Assembly (NCBI RefSeq): GCF_009828745.1
Contig: NZ_WTSX01000002.1
Span: 62,001 to 126,000, forward strand
DNA length: 64,000 nt
Reading direction: 5' to 3'
DNA from: Erysipelothrix anatis
Lineage (GTDB): Bacteria > Bacillota_I > Bacilli_A > Erysipelotrichales > Erysipelotrichaceae
Position 1 is the first letter of the stretch, and every line of letters starts with the position of its first letter. This document shows, piece by piece, positions 52,171 to 61,282 of this stretch. The notes beneath the pieces were generated by a model that had not been told where the DNA came from, made no database searches, and was given only the letters and a program-made list of their open reading frames with translations. The translations under genes and the position numbers were made by a program.

Positions 52171-52539
52171 ACTATTTCCTCCTGGGATACACCTATTTGT
52201 AATGACTCGAGTTGAGCCGCTACTGACTTTTAGTAATGTATGCACTTACATAATACGGCTTAATATCTTATCGAGCCATAATAATCTTGTGCTTGCTTTA
52301 TGCTTTCTTGCTATAGACAAAATAACTTATAATTGTACATGTAAGGGGTACCAAGAACATGATAACTTATAGCAAGATAATATATAAGAGAATTATTTAA
52401 AATAATCGAAATGTGCAACCACTTACACATCATCGATTGTTTTATTGTTATTTTTCTTTGGGAATTATTTCAAATATAGTCGAAATAAAAGGAAAGTGTG
52501 CTTAATCACTCTCCTTTTCAATGTCATAGTGTTACCTGT
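52171..52539. other. Control region upstream of the binding-protein gene, with repeats
   Basis: No gene is seen in these 369 bases. CTTGCTATA at 52307-52315 and TATAGCAAG at 52368-52376 are exact inverted repeats. The decamer ATAACTTATA occurs twice in direct orientation, at 52322-52331 and 52362-52371, 40 bases apart. Such spacing, about four helical turns, suits a regulator dimer pair or DNA loop. The -10 for the binding-protein gene is not certain; GTATTATG at about 52249-52256 is a candidate. Confidence 0.5.
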
Positions 52540-52827
52540 TTAATCCCATCCTTTTGCTGCCGTTGTCTGTTTTCTTCGCAACATCATAAAGTAAAGGATG
52601 ACTGAAACAATTAGAAATACCGTCATTCCCAGACTCAAATCTGAAACAATCGAATTTGATAAATCACGAACGCTTGCAATATTATCCCCAGAACTGTATG
52701 CAATATCAAAAAATAGGTACCCCACAAAAAAATCATAAATTTGAAGATAAAGCATCACACCCAGATAAACCAATACAATCCAAATCAGTAACGCATGTTT
52801 AACGATCATTTGCCACAGTTTTTTCAT
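52540..52827 (-). CDS. Small two-transmembrane protein of unknown function
   Basis: A 95-residue protein with hydrophobic segments at about 9-31 (ALLIWIVLVYLGVMLYLQIY) and 65-84, and a basic tail RRKQTTAAKGWD. The ATG at 52827 follows GGAGGATTCA; an ATG 12 bases earlier lies inside that binding site. It sits between the beta-helix gene and the transporter genes on the same strand. No known family was recognised. Confidence 0.7.
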   Translation of the reverse strand: MKKLWQMIVKHALLIWIVLVYLGVMLYLQIYDFFVGYLFFDIAYSSGDNIASVRDLSNSIVSDLSLGMTVFLIVSVILYFMMLRRKQTTAAKGWD

Positions 52828-52942
52828 TGAATCCTCCACAATTGCTCATCTCTTCAAACTTTACCATGTTTATGCAAAATGACGTCAATTTATGATTAAC
52901 TCGCATTCTTTAGCGCTTATGTTGTGACTCCTTGATTCCCAG

Positions 52943-52971
52943 AAAAAAAACACACTGTTTAGCGTGTCTTT
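52943..52971 (-). terminator. Terminator after the beta-helix gene
   Basis: Minus strand ACACGC and GTGTGT (one G-T pair) form a short stem followed by eight T residues, overlapping the gene end. Confidence 0.7.
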
Positions 52972-54572
52972 TGATCGAGGCCAATATTTGCATAAAGACC
53001 ACTTTCGTTTTTATAGAAATCTAATGGATCGTTTGAAACGGGTACTCCAGCATCAATAGCAGGTGATGTCATCAAGACCTTGAAACCGTTCAGAGCTGAC
53101 CAGTCCGTTACATCACGCGTTTCCATTTCCTTATTAAGAATCGTTCCTGGAAAATCTGTATTTACAAACTGTGGATCATCATACAAAGGGTGTGCATCTG
53201 GTATCGTTTCATAATCAGGTATATTATTACCAACATAGAGATTATGACGATACTGCCATTTATCTTTCTTTGTATAAGTACCAGTACCATGATTTACGAA
53301 AATGTTATTAAATATTTCTGCATGGTTATTACCACCTTGAGCAACCATATGATTCGTATTCATCGTCTCATCCAGATAGAAGACATTATTATGAACTTGA
53401 ATGTTTTGAGCGGTGTCACCAACACCAATTGTAAAGGTTTGATATAAGTCGTTATAACTTAGGTTATAACGGAAGATACAGTCGACAATCCCATTACCCT
53501 CATTTTCAGGACAAATAAGGAGTGTTCCCCCTTCATTTCCATAAGAGTAATTGTATTGGTAAATCGTTCCTTTGTTAGCTTGGTCAAAGTCCCACGGCAT
53601 TCCATCACGAATGGATATCCCACCCGTTGCTTCGTTGTACTGGAATAACGCATTATCACTATTCCAAACCCACATTCCTGCATTAAAGCCTTCAGATGTT
53701 GTATTGTAACCGTCAATAAAGTTATATTCGATGATTGCAGATTCTGTCATATGAGGCGCAATCCCATCACCACCAATATTAAATAACTTGTTACGGGCAA
53801 TATAAGCATTCAGGATAGGTGTCCACGGTGTCTTTGTTTTATCGCCATACAAGAAGTCAGCATGGCGTAATAAATCACGACTCTTCCAATCAGTCCAAAA
53901 GATAATCCCTGAACGGTCAATGTTTCTTAATTCGTTGTTTTCAATTCGGATTCCATCAAATGTGCTCCGTTGATTGACTGAATGTTCCGCTGGAATCCCC
54001 TCCAAAATATTAGGAATTAATACACTGAACTGTATTCCTGCACTTCCATCAGCATCTTTTTTATCTTCACCTTGAATATCGTGAATATACAAATCATGGA
54101 TGTAGAAATCATGAAGCTTGGTTATCGTATCGAGGTTGGTAACCTGATTAGTGTCATTTCCGTAGTTAACGTTTTGAATATCTATGCCTCGACGCGGACC
54201 CCGTTCAACACCTTCTGGATTTTTATTTGTTATTTCTAAATGTGATATTTCCCAGTATTCTTGATTGACGAGTAAAATTACAGACGTGACACCCATGCCG
54301 TGTATTGCTGGCCGTGCCCCTGTACCATATGAACCTATTTTAATGCGCTTATCGACGGTTCCAGAACCGTTTGGATGCAATTGCCCGAACCATTCACAAT
54401 CCGTTTTAAATAGAATTGAATCTCCCGGTTGAAATATTATCGTATTAACGTTCTTGAGCGACTGCCATGCTTCGTGAGAACTGGTTCCGCTATTTGTATC
54501 ATGACCTAATTGTGCATCTACATAATAAATTTGTGCCATACTATCGTGTCTATAGAATATACTAATGTGCAT
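52959..54572 (-). CDS. Right-handed parallel beta-helix protein, possible polysaccharide lyase
   Basis: A 537-residue protein made almost entirely of beta-helix-like repeats rich in N, G and I, of the pattern IEYNFI, FQYNEA, YQYNYS, FRYNLS, VHNNVF and IFNNIF. It starts with the YYVDAQLGHDTNSGTSSHEAW segment common to chondroitinase-B/PL6-like and DUF1565 proteins. Enzymes with this fold often cut uronic-acid polysaccharides. There is no signal peptide, so it is probably cytoplasmic. The ATG at 54572 follows GAAAGG; an ATG at 54539 gives a closer family start but lacks a site. Its link to the uronate cluster rests on orientation and distance only. Confidence 0.72.
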   Translation of the reverse strand: MHISIFYRHDSMAQIYYVDAQLGHDTNSGTSSHEAWQSLKNVNTIIFQPGDSILFKTDCEWFGQLHPNGSGTVDKRIKIGSYGTGARPAIHGMGVTSVILLVNQEYWEISHLEITNKNPEGVERGPRRGIDIQNVNYGNDTNQVTNLDTITKLHDFYIHDLYIHDIQGEDKKDADGSAGIQFSVLIPNILEGIPAEHSVNQRSTFDGIRIENNELRNIDRSGIIFWTDWKSRDLLRHADFLYGDKTKTPWTPILNAYIARNKLFNIGGDGIAPHMTESAIIEYNFIDGYNTTSEGFNAGMWVWNSDNALFQYNEATGGISIRDGMPWDFDQANKGTIYQYNYSYGNEGGTLLICPENEGNGIVDCIFRYNLSYNDLYQTFTIGVGDTAQNIQVHNNVFYLDETMNTNHMVAQGGNNHAEIFNNIFVNHGTGTYTKKDKWQYRHNLYVGNNIPDYETIPDAHPLYDDPQFVNTDFPGTILNKEMETRDVTDWSALNGFKVLMTSPAIDAGVPVSNDPLDFYKNESGLYANIGLDQKTR

Positions 54573-54699
54573 TCTACCTTTCTATCTTATAGATTACGAA
54601 AAATTATACCGTATTGCTATGAAAACATTGAGAATTTCATGTGTTATCTTGCTTTTTGGACACTATCGCAACTATGTGCGTTTCTTAAGTTTTTTCAAA

Positions 54700-54731
54700 G
54701 AAAAACTCTCGGTATTTAATACCCAGAGTTA
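54700..54731 (-). terminator. Terminator after the 97-residue membrane protein
   Basis: Minus strand AACTCTGGGTATT and AATACCGAGAGTT pair with one mismatch, followed by TTTCTTTG. It overlaps the stop codon. Confidence 0.8.
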
Positions 54732-55022
54732 TTGTTTCTTGATAAATTTTCGGTATAGTATCGTAACTAACAACACAACACACAATACAAGTGTTATTGA
54801 GAAGAGCTGAACTAGTAGAAAATCATTTATAAATCGAATAATAAAGATGTCGGAATTAATAGCAAACAATGGCATTGGTTCCATACTACTAAACACGGCA
54901 ACATATATTCCTATCCCACCCAGAATAAAGATATCGATGTATTTTTTTCGATACATCCATATTGCGAGTGGTATCGCACTTAAGGCACCAATCATCGCAA
55001 TTACTTGAAAGAATAATGGCAT
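54729..55022 (-). CDS. Membrane protein of unknown function downstream of spo0J
   Basis: A 97-residue protein with three hydrophobic stretches (about 5-23, 30-55 and 62-90) and a basic tail LYRKFIKKQ. AAGGAGG precedes the ATG. It begins 23 bases after the spo0J stop codon and ends at a terminator, so it is the last gene of the rsmG-noc-soj-spo0J transcript. In Bacillus other membrane proteins occupy this place, but I see no clear match. Confidence 0.72.
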   Translation of the reverse strand: MPLFFQVIAMIGALSAIPLAIWMYRKKYIDIFILGGIGIYVAVFSSMEPMPLFAINSDIFIIRFINDFLLVQLFSITLVLCVVLLVTILYRKFIKKQ

Positions 55023-55045
55023 ATGTCCTCCTTACCGGATCATTA

Positions 55046-55918
55046 CTATTCCATAACTCCTAAAATTTCTAAGATTCTGTTTAAGTCATCATCATCTGAG
55101 AAATGAATTGTTACTTTTTTATTATCTACATTGATACGTGTCTGAAGTTTCTTTTCAAACAGTGACTTCACATAGCTGTACTCAGGATGCTCCGAAGTTT
55201 TCTTTTCGCTCGGTTCATCGGTTTGTCCTTGTTTGTTGACAAGTGCCTCAGCCTCACGAACTGATAATTTCCGATCATAGATTTCTTGAGCGATACGAAT
55301 GATTTCTTTATCGTCTTCTAGTGTTACAAGCGGACGAACATGACCCATCGTTAATTTATTCTCACTTACCATCTCTTGGACCGCTTTTGGCAAGCGTAAA
55401 AGTCTGAGCAAATTGGTAATATGACTGCGTGATTTGCTGACACGTGATGCGACTTCTTCTTGAGTTAACCCAAGACGTTCAATTAGGGATTGATATCCCA
55501 TAGCTTCTTCAATGACATTTAAATCTTCACGTTGAACGTTCTCAATAATCGCAATTTCCATCATTTGTGAATCATCAAATTCAACAACGATAGCTGCAAT
55601 TTCTTTGAGACCTGCAAGTTTTGACGCACGTAAACGGCGTTCTCCTGCAACAAGCTCATATCCTTTTTTAGTTTCTCGAACTAAAATTGGCGTAAATAAA
55701 CCGTGTGTTTTAATTGATTCGGCCAACTCTGCGATTTTCTGTTCATCAAAGTGGCGGCGTGGTTGATACGGGTTTGTACGAATATCTTTAATGTTGATGA
55801 CGTTTTTAACGCCTCCAAATGCATCGTTTTTTCCCTGTTGAATATCTTCTAAGACATTACTTACATCGTCTCCAAAGATGGCTCCAAGTCCACGTCCAAG
55901 GCGATTGCTATCGACCAT
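55046..55918 (-). CDS. spo0J: Chromosome partitioning protein ParB (Spo0J)
   Basis: CTP-dependent DNA clamp that loads at parS sites near the origin and works with Soj and condensin. The N-terminal CTPase domain contains the NPYQPRRHF, GERRLRA and ENVQREDL motifs. A helix-turn-helix follows at about 145-170 (TQEEVASRVSKSRSHITNLLRL). The start at the ATG at 55918 is used, since AAAGAGAG lies 9 bases before it; a TTG at 55927 overlaps the soj stop codon. Length is 290 residues. Confidence 0.94.
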   Translation of the reverse strand: MVDSNRLGRGLGAIFGDDVSNVLEDIQQGKNDAFGGVKNVINIKDIRTNPYQPRRHFDEQKIAELAESIKTHGLFTPILVRETKKGYELVAGERRLRASKLAGLKEIAAIVVEFDDSQMMEIAIIENVQREDLNVIEEAMGYQSLIERLGLTQEEVASRVSKSRSHITNLLRLLRLPKAVQEMVSENKLTMGHVRPLVTLEDDKEIIRIAQEIYDRKLSVREAEALVNKQGQTDEPSEKKTSEHPEYSYVKSLFEKKLQTRINVDNKKVTIHFSDDDDLNRILEILGVME

Positions 55919-55923
55919 GTATA

Positions 55924-56700
55924 TCAACTCTCTTTCTTATTCTGCGATAAAACTTCTTTTGCTAATGAAGCATAAGCTTTTGCACCTTCGGATTTGAGGT
56001 CATATTCAAAAATCGTATTGCCTCGAGATGGTGCTTCAGATAATTTAACATTTCGCGGTATATTACTTTTGTAGACGCGTTCTTTGAAATACTTACGAAC
56101 CTCTTGTTGAACTTCAACACTCAAACGTGTACGAACATCAAACATGGTAAGGAGTACGCCTTCAATTTTTAATTCTGGATTAAACAGTTTTTGTACAAGG
56201 CGAATGGTTGAAAGTAATTGTGTTAATCCTTCCAAAGCATAGTATTCACATTGTACTGGAATTATTACGGAATCTGCTGCAGTTAATGCATTTGTATTCA
56301 GTAATCCCAATGATGGTGGACAATCGATAATAATGAAATCGTATTTGTCTTTGACTGATTCTAATTTATTTTTAAGTAAACGTTCACGTCCTACTTTAAA
56401 CTCAACCATCTCAAGATCAGCACCTGCTAAATCGATGGTAGCAGGAATTAAATCCATTGGTGGTGTTGTTAGCGAAATCGCTACATCTTCTACTTCTTTA
56501 TCTGTAAGGATTAGGTCATAGGTGCTGTCTTTAATTGACATACGACTTGCGCCAACACCTTGCGATGCGTTTCCTTGCGGATCCAGATCAATTAGTAGAA
56601 CTTTTTGACCTAAGTAAGCTAATCCTGCAGATAAGTTGATACTGGTCGTTGTTTTTCCTACGCCACCTTTTTGATTTGCTACGGCTATAATTTTCCCCAT
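55924..56700 (-). CDS. soj: Chromosome partitioning ATPase ParA (Soj)
   Basis: Deviant Walker A ATPase that binds DNA nonspecifically and regulates chromosome segregation and DnaA. The motif KGGVGKTTTSIN is at about 11-22, with the signature lysine, and IIDCPPSLGLL is the Walker B-like strand. Length is 258 residues. An AAAGGATG site precedes the ATG. It lies 27 bases after noc and ends 5 bases before the spo0J start. Confidence 0.96.
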   Translation of the reverse strand: MGKIIAVANQKGGVGKTTTSINLSAGLAYLGQKVLLIDLDPQGNASQGVGASRMSIKDSTYDLILTDKEVEDVAISLTTPPMDLIPATIDLAGADLEMVEFKVGRERLLKNKLESVKDKYDFIIIDCPPSLGLLNTNALTAADSVIIPVQCEYYALEGLTQLLSTIRLVQKLFNPELKIEGVLLTMFDVRTRLSVEVQQEVRKYFKERVYKSNIPRNVKLSEAPSRGNTIFEYDLKSEGAKAYASLAKEVLSQNKKES

Positions 56701-56727
56701 TGACTCACATCCTTTATTTCTATGGTT

Positions 56728-57477
56728 TTATTTTGGGAAGCGAATTGTCATGACAACTTCGTCTTCTAAGTCTTCCATTTCTGCTTTTACAGCAATTCCT
56801 GTTTTTTCAATCATCTGTACAGATTGGTTTATCGTATTGATACCAATTTTAATATGTTGGGAAATTCCACGCGTAACAGGTTTGCGTTTTTTCGGTTTAT
56901 TTACCATAGTTTCTGTTTGTTTAACATTCAACTTTTTGGCAAGTATCGCCTCTAGGAATTCTTCTTGTTTTTCACGTTCAACACCCAATAGTGCACGTGC
57001 ATGACGCTCCGTTATTTCTCTTTTCCCGAGTGATTCAAGAATTGGTTCAGGTAATTCCAACAAACGAATTTTATTGGCAATTGCTGATTGTGATTTTCCG
57101 ACACGTGATGCAAGTTCTTTTTGCGTAATTCCTTGAAGTCTTAGTAAGTCACGGTATGATCGTGCTTCCTCAAGGACACTTAAATTTTCTCTTTGGATAT
57201 TTTCAATCAGTGCTAATGTTGCACTTTTTTCATCATTGATATTGCTAATAATACTTGGTACCGTTAAAAATCCGGACATGAGCATGGCGCGATAACGTCT
57301 TTCGCCTGCAATAATCTCATAATGATCATCAACTTCACGAACAACTATTGGTTGAATTAAGCCATTCTCACGAATAGACTGAGCTAATTCCAATAAGCTT
57401 TCTTCATCAAATACAGTACGTGGTTGGTAACGATTGGGCTGTACTAGTTCAATCGGTATATCTTTGCGATCAATCAT
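56728..57477 (-). CDS. noc: Nucleoid occlusion protein (ParB family)
   Basis: ParB paralog that binds its own DNA sites and keeps the division septum away from the nucleoid. Motifs NRYQPRTVF, GERRYRA and ENIQRENL mark the CTPase domain, and QKELASRVGKSQSAIANKIRLL is the helix-turn-helix. Being the gene between rsmG and soj identifies it as noc and not spo0J. The N-terminus is very short before the CTPase domain; the amphipathic membrane helix of Bacillus Noc is not obvious. The family call is strong, the specific function somewhat less so. It overlaps rsmG by 8 bases. Length is 249 residues. Confidence 0.88.
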   Translation of the reverse strand: MIDRKDIPIELVQPNRYQPRTVFDEESLLELAQSIRENGLIQPIVVREVDDHYEIIAGERRYRAMLMSGFLTVPSIISNINDEKSATLALIENIQRENLSVLEEARSYRDLLRLQGITQKELASRVGKSQSAIANKIRLLELPEPILESLGKREITERHARALLGVEREKQEEFLEAILAKKLNVKQTETMVNKPKKRKPVTRGISQHIKIGINTINQSVQMIEKTGIAVKAEMEDLEDEVVMTIRFPK

Positions 57478-58186
57478 GATTCCTCCCCGACAACGGTGTC
57501 TTCTTTATTTTAGCATAAATACGTGGATATTTCTTTGGCGTGTTCTTAATTTTAACGATTTCAAGGTTATATCGCTCACCCATAATTTCATCATCAAAAA
57601 AGTGACTTTCTTTGAATGACCCACCAAGGGTTGTGATGGCCTTTTTTGATATTTCCAGTTCTTCCATCGCGCGTTGACCTTTCATTGCCAGAAAGGTTCC
57701 ACCCATTTTGACGAATGGAAGGCATAACTCACTGAGAATATCGAGATATGCCACAGCCCGTGCCGTCGCATAGTCAAACGATTCTCTCAAATCAACGATT
57801 GCGTCTTCAGCTCGTTGGTTCAAAACAGTAACATTTTTGAGACCACACTCTGCAACAACACGATTTAGAAAATTTGTACGCTTTGTTGTTGGCTCAATAC
57901 ATGTCACATGAACATCCGGTCTTGCAATAGCAATGACAATTCCTGGAAATCCAGCGCCACTACCGATGTCCGCTAAGGTAGTGTCTGCCTTAATCAATGG
58001 AGATATCAGTAATGAATCATAAAAATGCTTGTGGAAAATCCCTGCATCATCGTCAATTGCGGTAAGATTCAACACCTGATTCACTTCTTGAATGAGTGAT
58101 TTATACGTTAAAAATTGTTGCTCCATCGTATCTGAAACAACAATTCCTAATGTATTTATCTGTTCTATAAATACGTTGAAATTCAT
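57470..58186 (-). CDS. rsmG: 16S rRNA (guanine-527-N7) methyltransferase
   Basis: Methylates G527 in 16S rRNA; loss gives low-level streptomycin resistance in other species. The SAM-binding motif IGSGAGFPGIVIAIA is visible near 72-86 and the family stretch LNLTAI near 42. The ATG at 58186 follows AAAGGAG; the longer frame from 58210 lacks a site. Length is 238 residues. The conserved order is rsmG, noc, soj, spo0J. It begins 13 bases after the oxidoreductase stop codon, which suggests co-transcription. Confidence 0.95.
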   Translation of the reverse strand: MNFNVFIEQINTLGIVVSDTMEQQFLTYKSLIQEVNQVLNLTAIDDDAGIFHKHFYDSLLISPLIKADTTLADIGSGAGFPGIVIAIARPDVHVTCIEPTTKRTNFLNRVVAECGLKNVTVLNQRAEDAIVDLRESFDYATARAVAYLDILSELCLPFVKMGGTFLAMKGQRAMEELEISKKAITTLGGSFKESHFFDDEIMGERYNLEIVKIKNTPKKYPRIYAKIKKTPLSGRNHD

Positions 58187-58199
58187 GCATACTCCTTTA

Positions 58200-59171
58200 T
58201 TAAAATTCAAATTTTAGATTGATTGCATCGCGTGCTTTTTCTGCAACTTCGACAACAGCAAGGCTGTGTTCAAGTAATGCGTCACGACGCACAAAATCTT
58301 GTGTATCATAAATATTTTTGAATACATCTACTTGATAGTAAAGACGTGGTTTATCTTGAATATTATAATCGATTTTTGCGTCTTTTGTAATCGTTTCGAC
58401 ACTTTTAATACTGTTTACGCCTTCAGGAATGTAGAGATAACCGTTTTCGCCTTGGATTTGTCCGAAATTTTTAGAAAAACTATCTTTTGCACCGACACAT
58501 TCAACAACCATACCAGGATACGTTAGTGTTACAACGCCTGAAGTATCAATACCATTTTCATGCGTATTTGCGATGTAAGTAACATGATCAGGTTTCCCAA
58601 ATAAACCCACAACAAAATGAAGGTTGTAAATGTTAATATCTGCTAGCGCTCCGCCAGAAAATTGTGGATCAAAGACATTTGTGACTTCACCATTTTTTAA
58701 TTGTGTATAACGGCTTGAGTACTGGCTAAAATTACATTGAATTGCCTTAATTGGAGCAATTCGGTCGAATTGCTGACTAATATACTTAAAGTGTGGCATA
58801 TGTATGTTGCAAATGGCCTCAAACAACATTAAATTTTTCGCTTTTGCCAAGGCAATCATTTCTTGTGCCCGGACCACATTTCCAGCAAAGGGCTTTTCTA
58901 CAATGACATTTTTTCCAGCATGAAGTGCTTGCATCGTATAGCTATAATGCAAACTATTAGGTGATGCAATATAAATGAAATCTAACGCTGGGTCAGCTAG
59001 CATTGCATCAAGATCGTCATAAGCTTTAGGTATGTCATGTTTTTGTGCAAAAAGTGATGCACGGTCCATGGTTCTTGAATATGCGGCATCAAAACTGACA
59101 CCTTCAACGATCCGTGCAGCTTGGATAAATTCTTCAACAATAACACCACTTCCGATTGTCCCTATTTTCAT
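58200..59171 (-). CDS. Gfo/Idh/MocA-family oxidoreductase
   Basis: NAD(P)-dependent sugar or polyol dehydrogenase of unknown substrate. The N-terminal Rossmann fold begins MKIGTIGSGVIVEEF, and the EKP motif (VIVEKPFAG) with its catalytic lysine is near residue 97. A C-terminal alpha/beta domain holds the H-x-x-x-H-type area (YNLHFVVGLFG). Length is 323 residues. A GGAGG-type site precedes the ATG. Its place between mnmG and rsmG interrupts the usual mnmG-rsmG adjacency, so it may be an insertion. Substrate unknown. Confidence 0.9.
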   Translation of the reverse strand: MKIGTIGSGVIVEEFIQAARIVEGVSFDAAYSRTMDRASLFAQKHDIPKAYDDLDAMLADPALDFIYIASPNSLHYSYTMQALHAGKNVIVEKPFAGNVVRAQEMIALAKAKNLMLFEAICNIHMPHFKYISQQFDRIAPIKAIQCNFSQYSSRYTQLKNGEVTNVFDPQFSGGALADINIYNLHFVVGLFGKPDHVTYIANTHENGIDTSGVVTLTYPGMVVECVGAKDSFSKNFGQIQGENGYLYIPEGVNSIKSVETITKDAKIDYNIQDKPRLYYQVDVFKNIYDTQDFVRRDALLEHSLAVVEVAEKARDAINLKFEF

Positions 59172-59301
59172 AACAGGTCCTCCTTTGGGGTCGATTACTT
59201 GTATTATATCATTTTTTTGGTGTATTCATGATGTTGTATCTCGAAGTCATTCTAAAAGTGATCAGTTTTCAATTTTTATACATTATTGGGTGGTAAACTG
59301 C

Positions 59302-59329
59302 AAAGAAAAACACCCACGAATGAGTGTTA
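59302..59329 (-). terminator. Terminator after mnmG
   Basis: Minus strand AACACTCA, loop TTCG, TGGGTGTT (one mismatch-type T-G pair) and TTTCTTT, overlapping the stop codon. Confidence 0.75.
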
Positions 59330-61186
59330 AGCTTGTTTATTTCTTTGTTTGAGAACCATTGCTAGGATTGCGACATCGGCAGGATTAACTCCTGATATTC
59401 GTGATGCTTGTCCCATTGTGACAGGACGTACCAATCCAAGTTTTTGTTTTCCCTCAATTGATAAGTTATCAATGGCATCATAATTAATGTCTTCTGGAAG
59501 TTTTATATTTTCCATCGAACGTAGTTTTTCCGCATCCTTCATGGCTTTACGGATGTAACCTTCATACTTAATCTCTACTTGAATTTGGAATGCAAGATCT
59601 TGACGAACATCCATATTGAACAGTTCAAGCATCTCCAGTAATTCAATACCCGGACGTTTAACTGCATCATATAATGTTAAGTCATGACTTTCAAACGGAG
59701 AATCCTTTGACGCAAAGTATGCCGTAAAGTTTTCATCATGAGGTACTTTGATTGTTTTCGCTTCTTCAATAAACGCATCAATAATCGCAATATCATCTTG
59801 AATAGATTGTGCTTTATCATCATGTAATAAGCCTATGCGTTGTCCAAAATGGGATAGACGTCTATACGCATTATCGTGACGTAATAACAGACGGTATTCT
59901 GCACGAGATGTGAGCAAACGGTACGGCTCTAACGTTCCTTTTGTCACCAAATCGTCAATCATAACACCAATATAAGCTTCATCACGTTTTAAAATAAGTG
60001 GTTCTTCCCCACGTACTTTTAATGCTGCATTGATACCCGCCATTAGTCCTTGGCCCGCTGCTTCTTCGTACCCTGAAGTACCATTAATTTGGCCCGCTGT
60101 AAACAGACCATCAACTGACATTATTTCTAGAGTTGGTTTCAATTGAATTGGGTCAATTGCATCATACTCAATGGCATATCCATATTTTTGAACACGTACA
60201 TTTTCCAATCCAGGAATCGTACGAAGCATAGCATCTTGTACATCTTCAGGTAATGAAGAACTGAGTCCTTGAACATATGTTGTATCAAGCGATGCTGCCT
60301 CTGGTTCCAAGAAGATTTGGTGACGTTCTTTATCAGCAAAACGTACAATCTTATCTTCAATAGATGGACAGTAACGCGCACCAACACCTTCTACAACACC
60401 TGAATACATACTTGATTTTCCTAAGTTGGCTTGGATAATTTTATGAGTTTCTTCATTTGTATAGGTTAGGTAACAAGCATATTGTTCTTGAATAACATCT
60501 TCTTTACGTGTTGTATTTGAGAAATAATACGGTTTGTCATCACCAGGTTGGATCGTTGTCTTTGTGAAGTCAATACTATCTGTATAGACTCGTGCAGGGG
60601 TTCCAGTCTTTAAACGGAATGTTTTTAGACCAAGAGCACGTATTGAGTTGGACAACTTGTTTGACGTTGGATCACCTTCAGGACCTGAGTGAGTAACACG
60701 ATCTGAGACCAAAATTTTTGAGCTCATATAGGTTCCGGAAGTAATAATAACCGTCTTTGTTGCAATGAATTCATCGTTAGCACATTGAATACCAACAATT
60801 TTCCCATCCTCAACAACAAGTCCTTCCACCATTTTTTGGACAATTTCAATACCTGGTTCATTCAATACAGCATCGCGCATAGCTTTACTGTATTCGATTT
60901 TGTCAGATTGGACTCGTAAGCTTTGTACGCCTGGTCCTTTACTTGAATTTAATACACGGAATTGTAGTGCTGTTTGGTCTGCAATTTTTCCCATAACACC
61001 ACCCAATGCCTCAATTTCGCGAACAACAATACCTTTTGCAGGACCTCCAATTGAGGGGTTGCAAGGCATGGCTGCGATTCGATCAATATTTAACGTAAAG
61101 AGTGCAGTTTTTTGTCCCATGCGAGCTGCAGCTACTGCTGCTTCAACACCGGCATGACCGCCTCCTACTACTATAACATCATACAT
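59327..61186 (-). CDS. mnmG: tRNA uridine 5-carboxymethylaminomethyl modification enzyme MnmG (GidA)
   Basis: FAD-containing partner of MnmE in making cmnm5U34 in tRNAs. The FAD-binding motif [12 protein letters not shown] is at about 6-17. [10 protein letters not shown] near 43, the [10 protein letters not shown]-type stretch [10 protein letters not shown] and the C-terminal helical domain that binds MnmE are recognisable; the end has the [13 protein letters not shown] motif. The start at 61186 follows GGAGG; the frame start at 61225 adds 13 atypical residues. Length is 619 residues. mnmE is about 18 kb away, not adjacent. Confidence 0.97.
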   Translation of the reverse strand: MYDVIVVGGGHAGVEAAVAAARMGQKTALFTLNIDRIAAMPCNPSIGGPAKGIVVREIEALGGVMGKIADQTALQFRVLNSSKGPGVQSLRVQSDKIEYSKAMRDAVLNEPGIEIVQKMVEGLVVEDGKIVGIQCANDEFIATKTVIITSGTYMSSKILVSDRVTHSGPEGDPTSNKLSNSIRALGLKTFRLKTGTPARVYTDSIDFTKTTIQPGDDKPYYFSNTTRKEDVIQEQYACYLTYTNEETHKIIQANLGKSSMYSGVVEGVGARYCPSIEDKIVRFADKERHQIFLEPEAASLDTTYVQGLSSSLPEDVQDAMLRTIPGLENVRVQKYGYAIEYDAIDPIQLKPTLEIMSVDGLFTAGQINGTSGYEEAAGQGLMAGINAALKVRGEEPLILKRDEAYIGVMIDDLVTKGTLEPYRLLTSRAEYRLLLRHDNAYRRLSHFGQRIGLLHDDKAQSIQDDIAIIDAFIEEAKTIKVPHDENFTAYFASKDSPFESHDLTLYDAVKRPGIELLEMLELFNMDVRQDLAFQIQVEIKYEGYIRKAMKDAEKLRSMENIKLPEDINYDAIDNLSIEGKQKLGLVRPVTMGQASRISGVNPADVAILAMVLKQRNKQA

Positions 61187-61252
61187 ATCTAAAGCCTCCG
61201 TCTTAGATTTTAACACATTATCCATAAAATCCGCTATTTTATGCTTAAACTA

Positions 61253-61282
61253 TTGACAGCCGACACTGCTTTGTATTACTGT
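61253..61282 (+). promoter_or_regulatory. Promoter of the GntR-ABC operon
   Basis: A perfect TTGACA at 61253-61258. The -10 is not certain: TACTGT at 61277-61282 has the right spacing (18 bases) and would overlap the operator palindrome. Confidence 0.5.
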
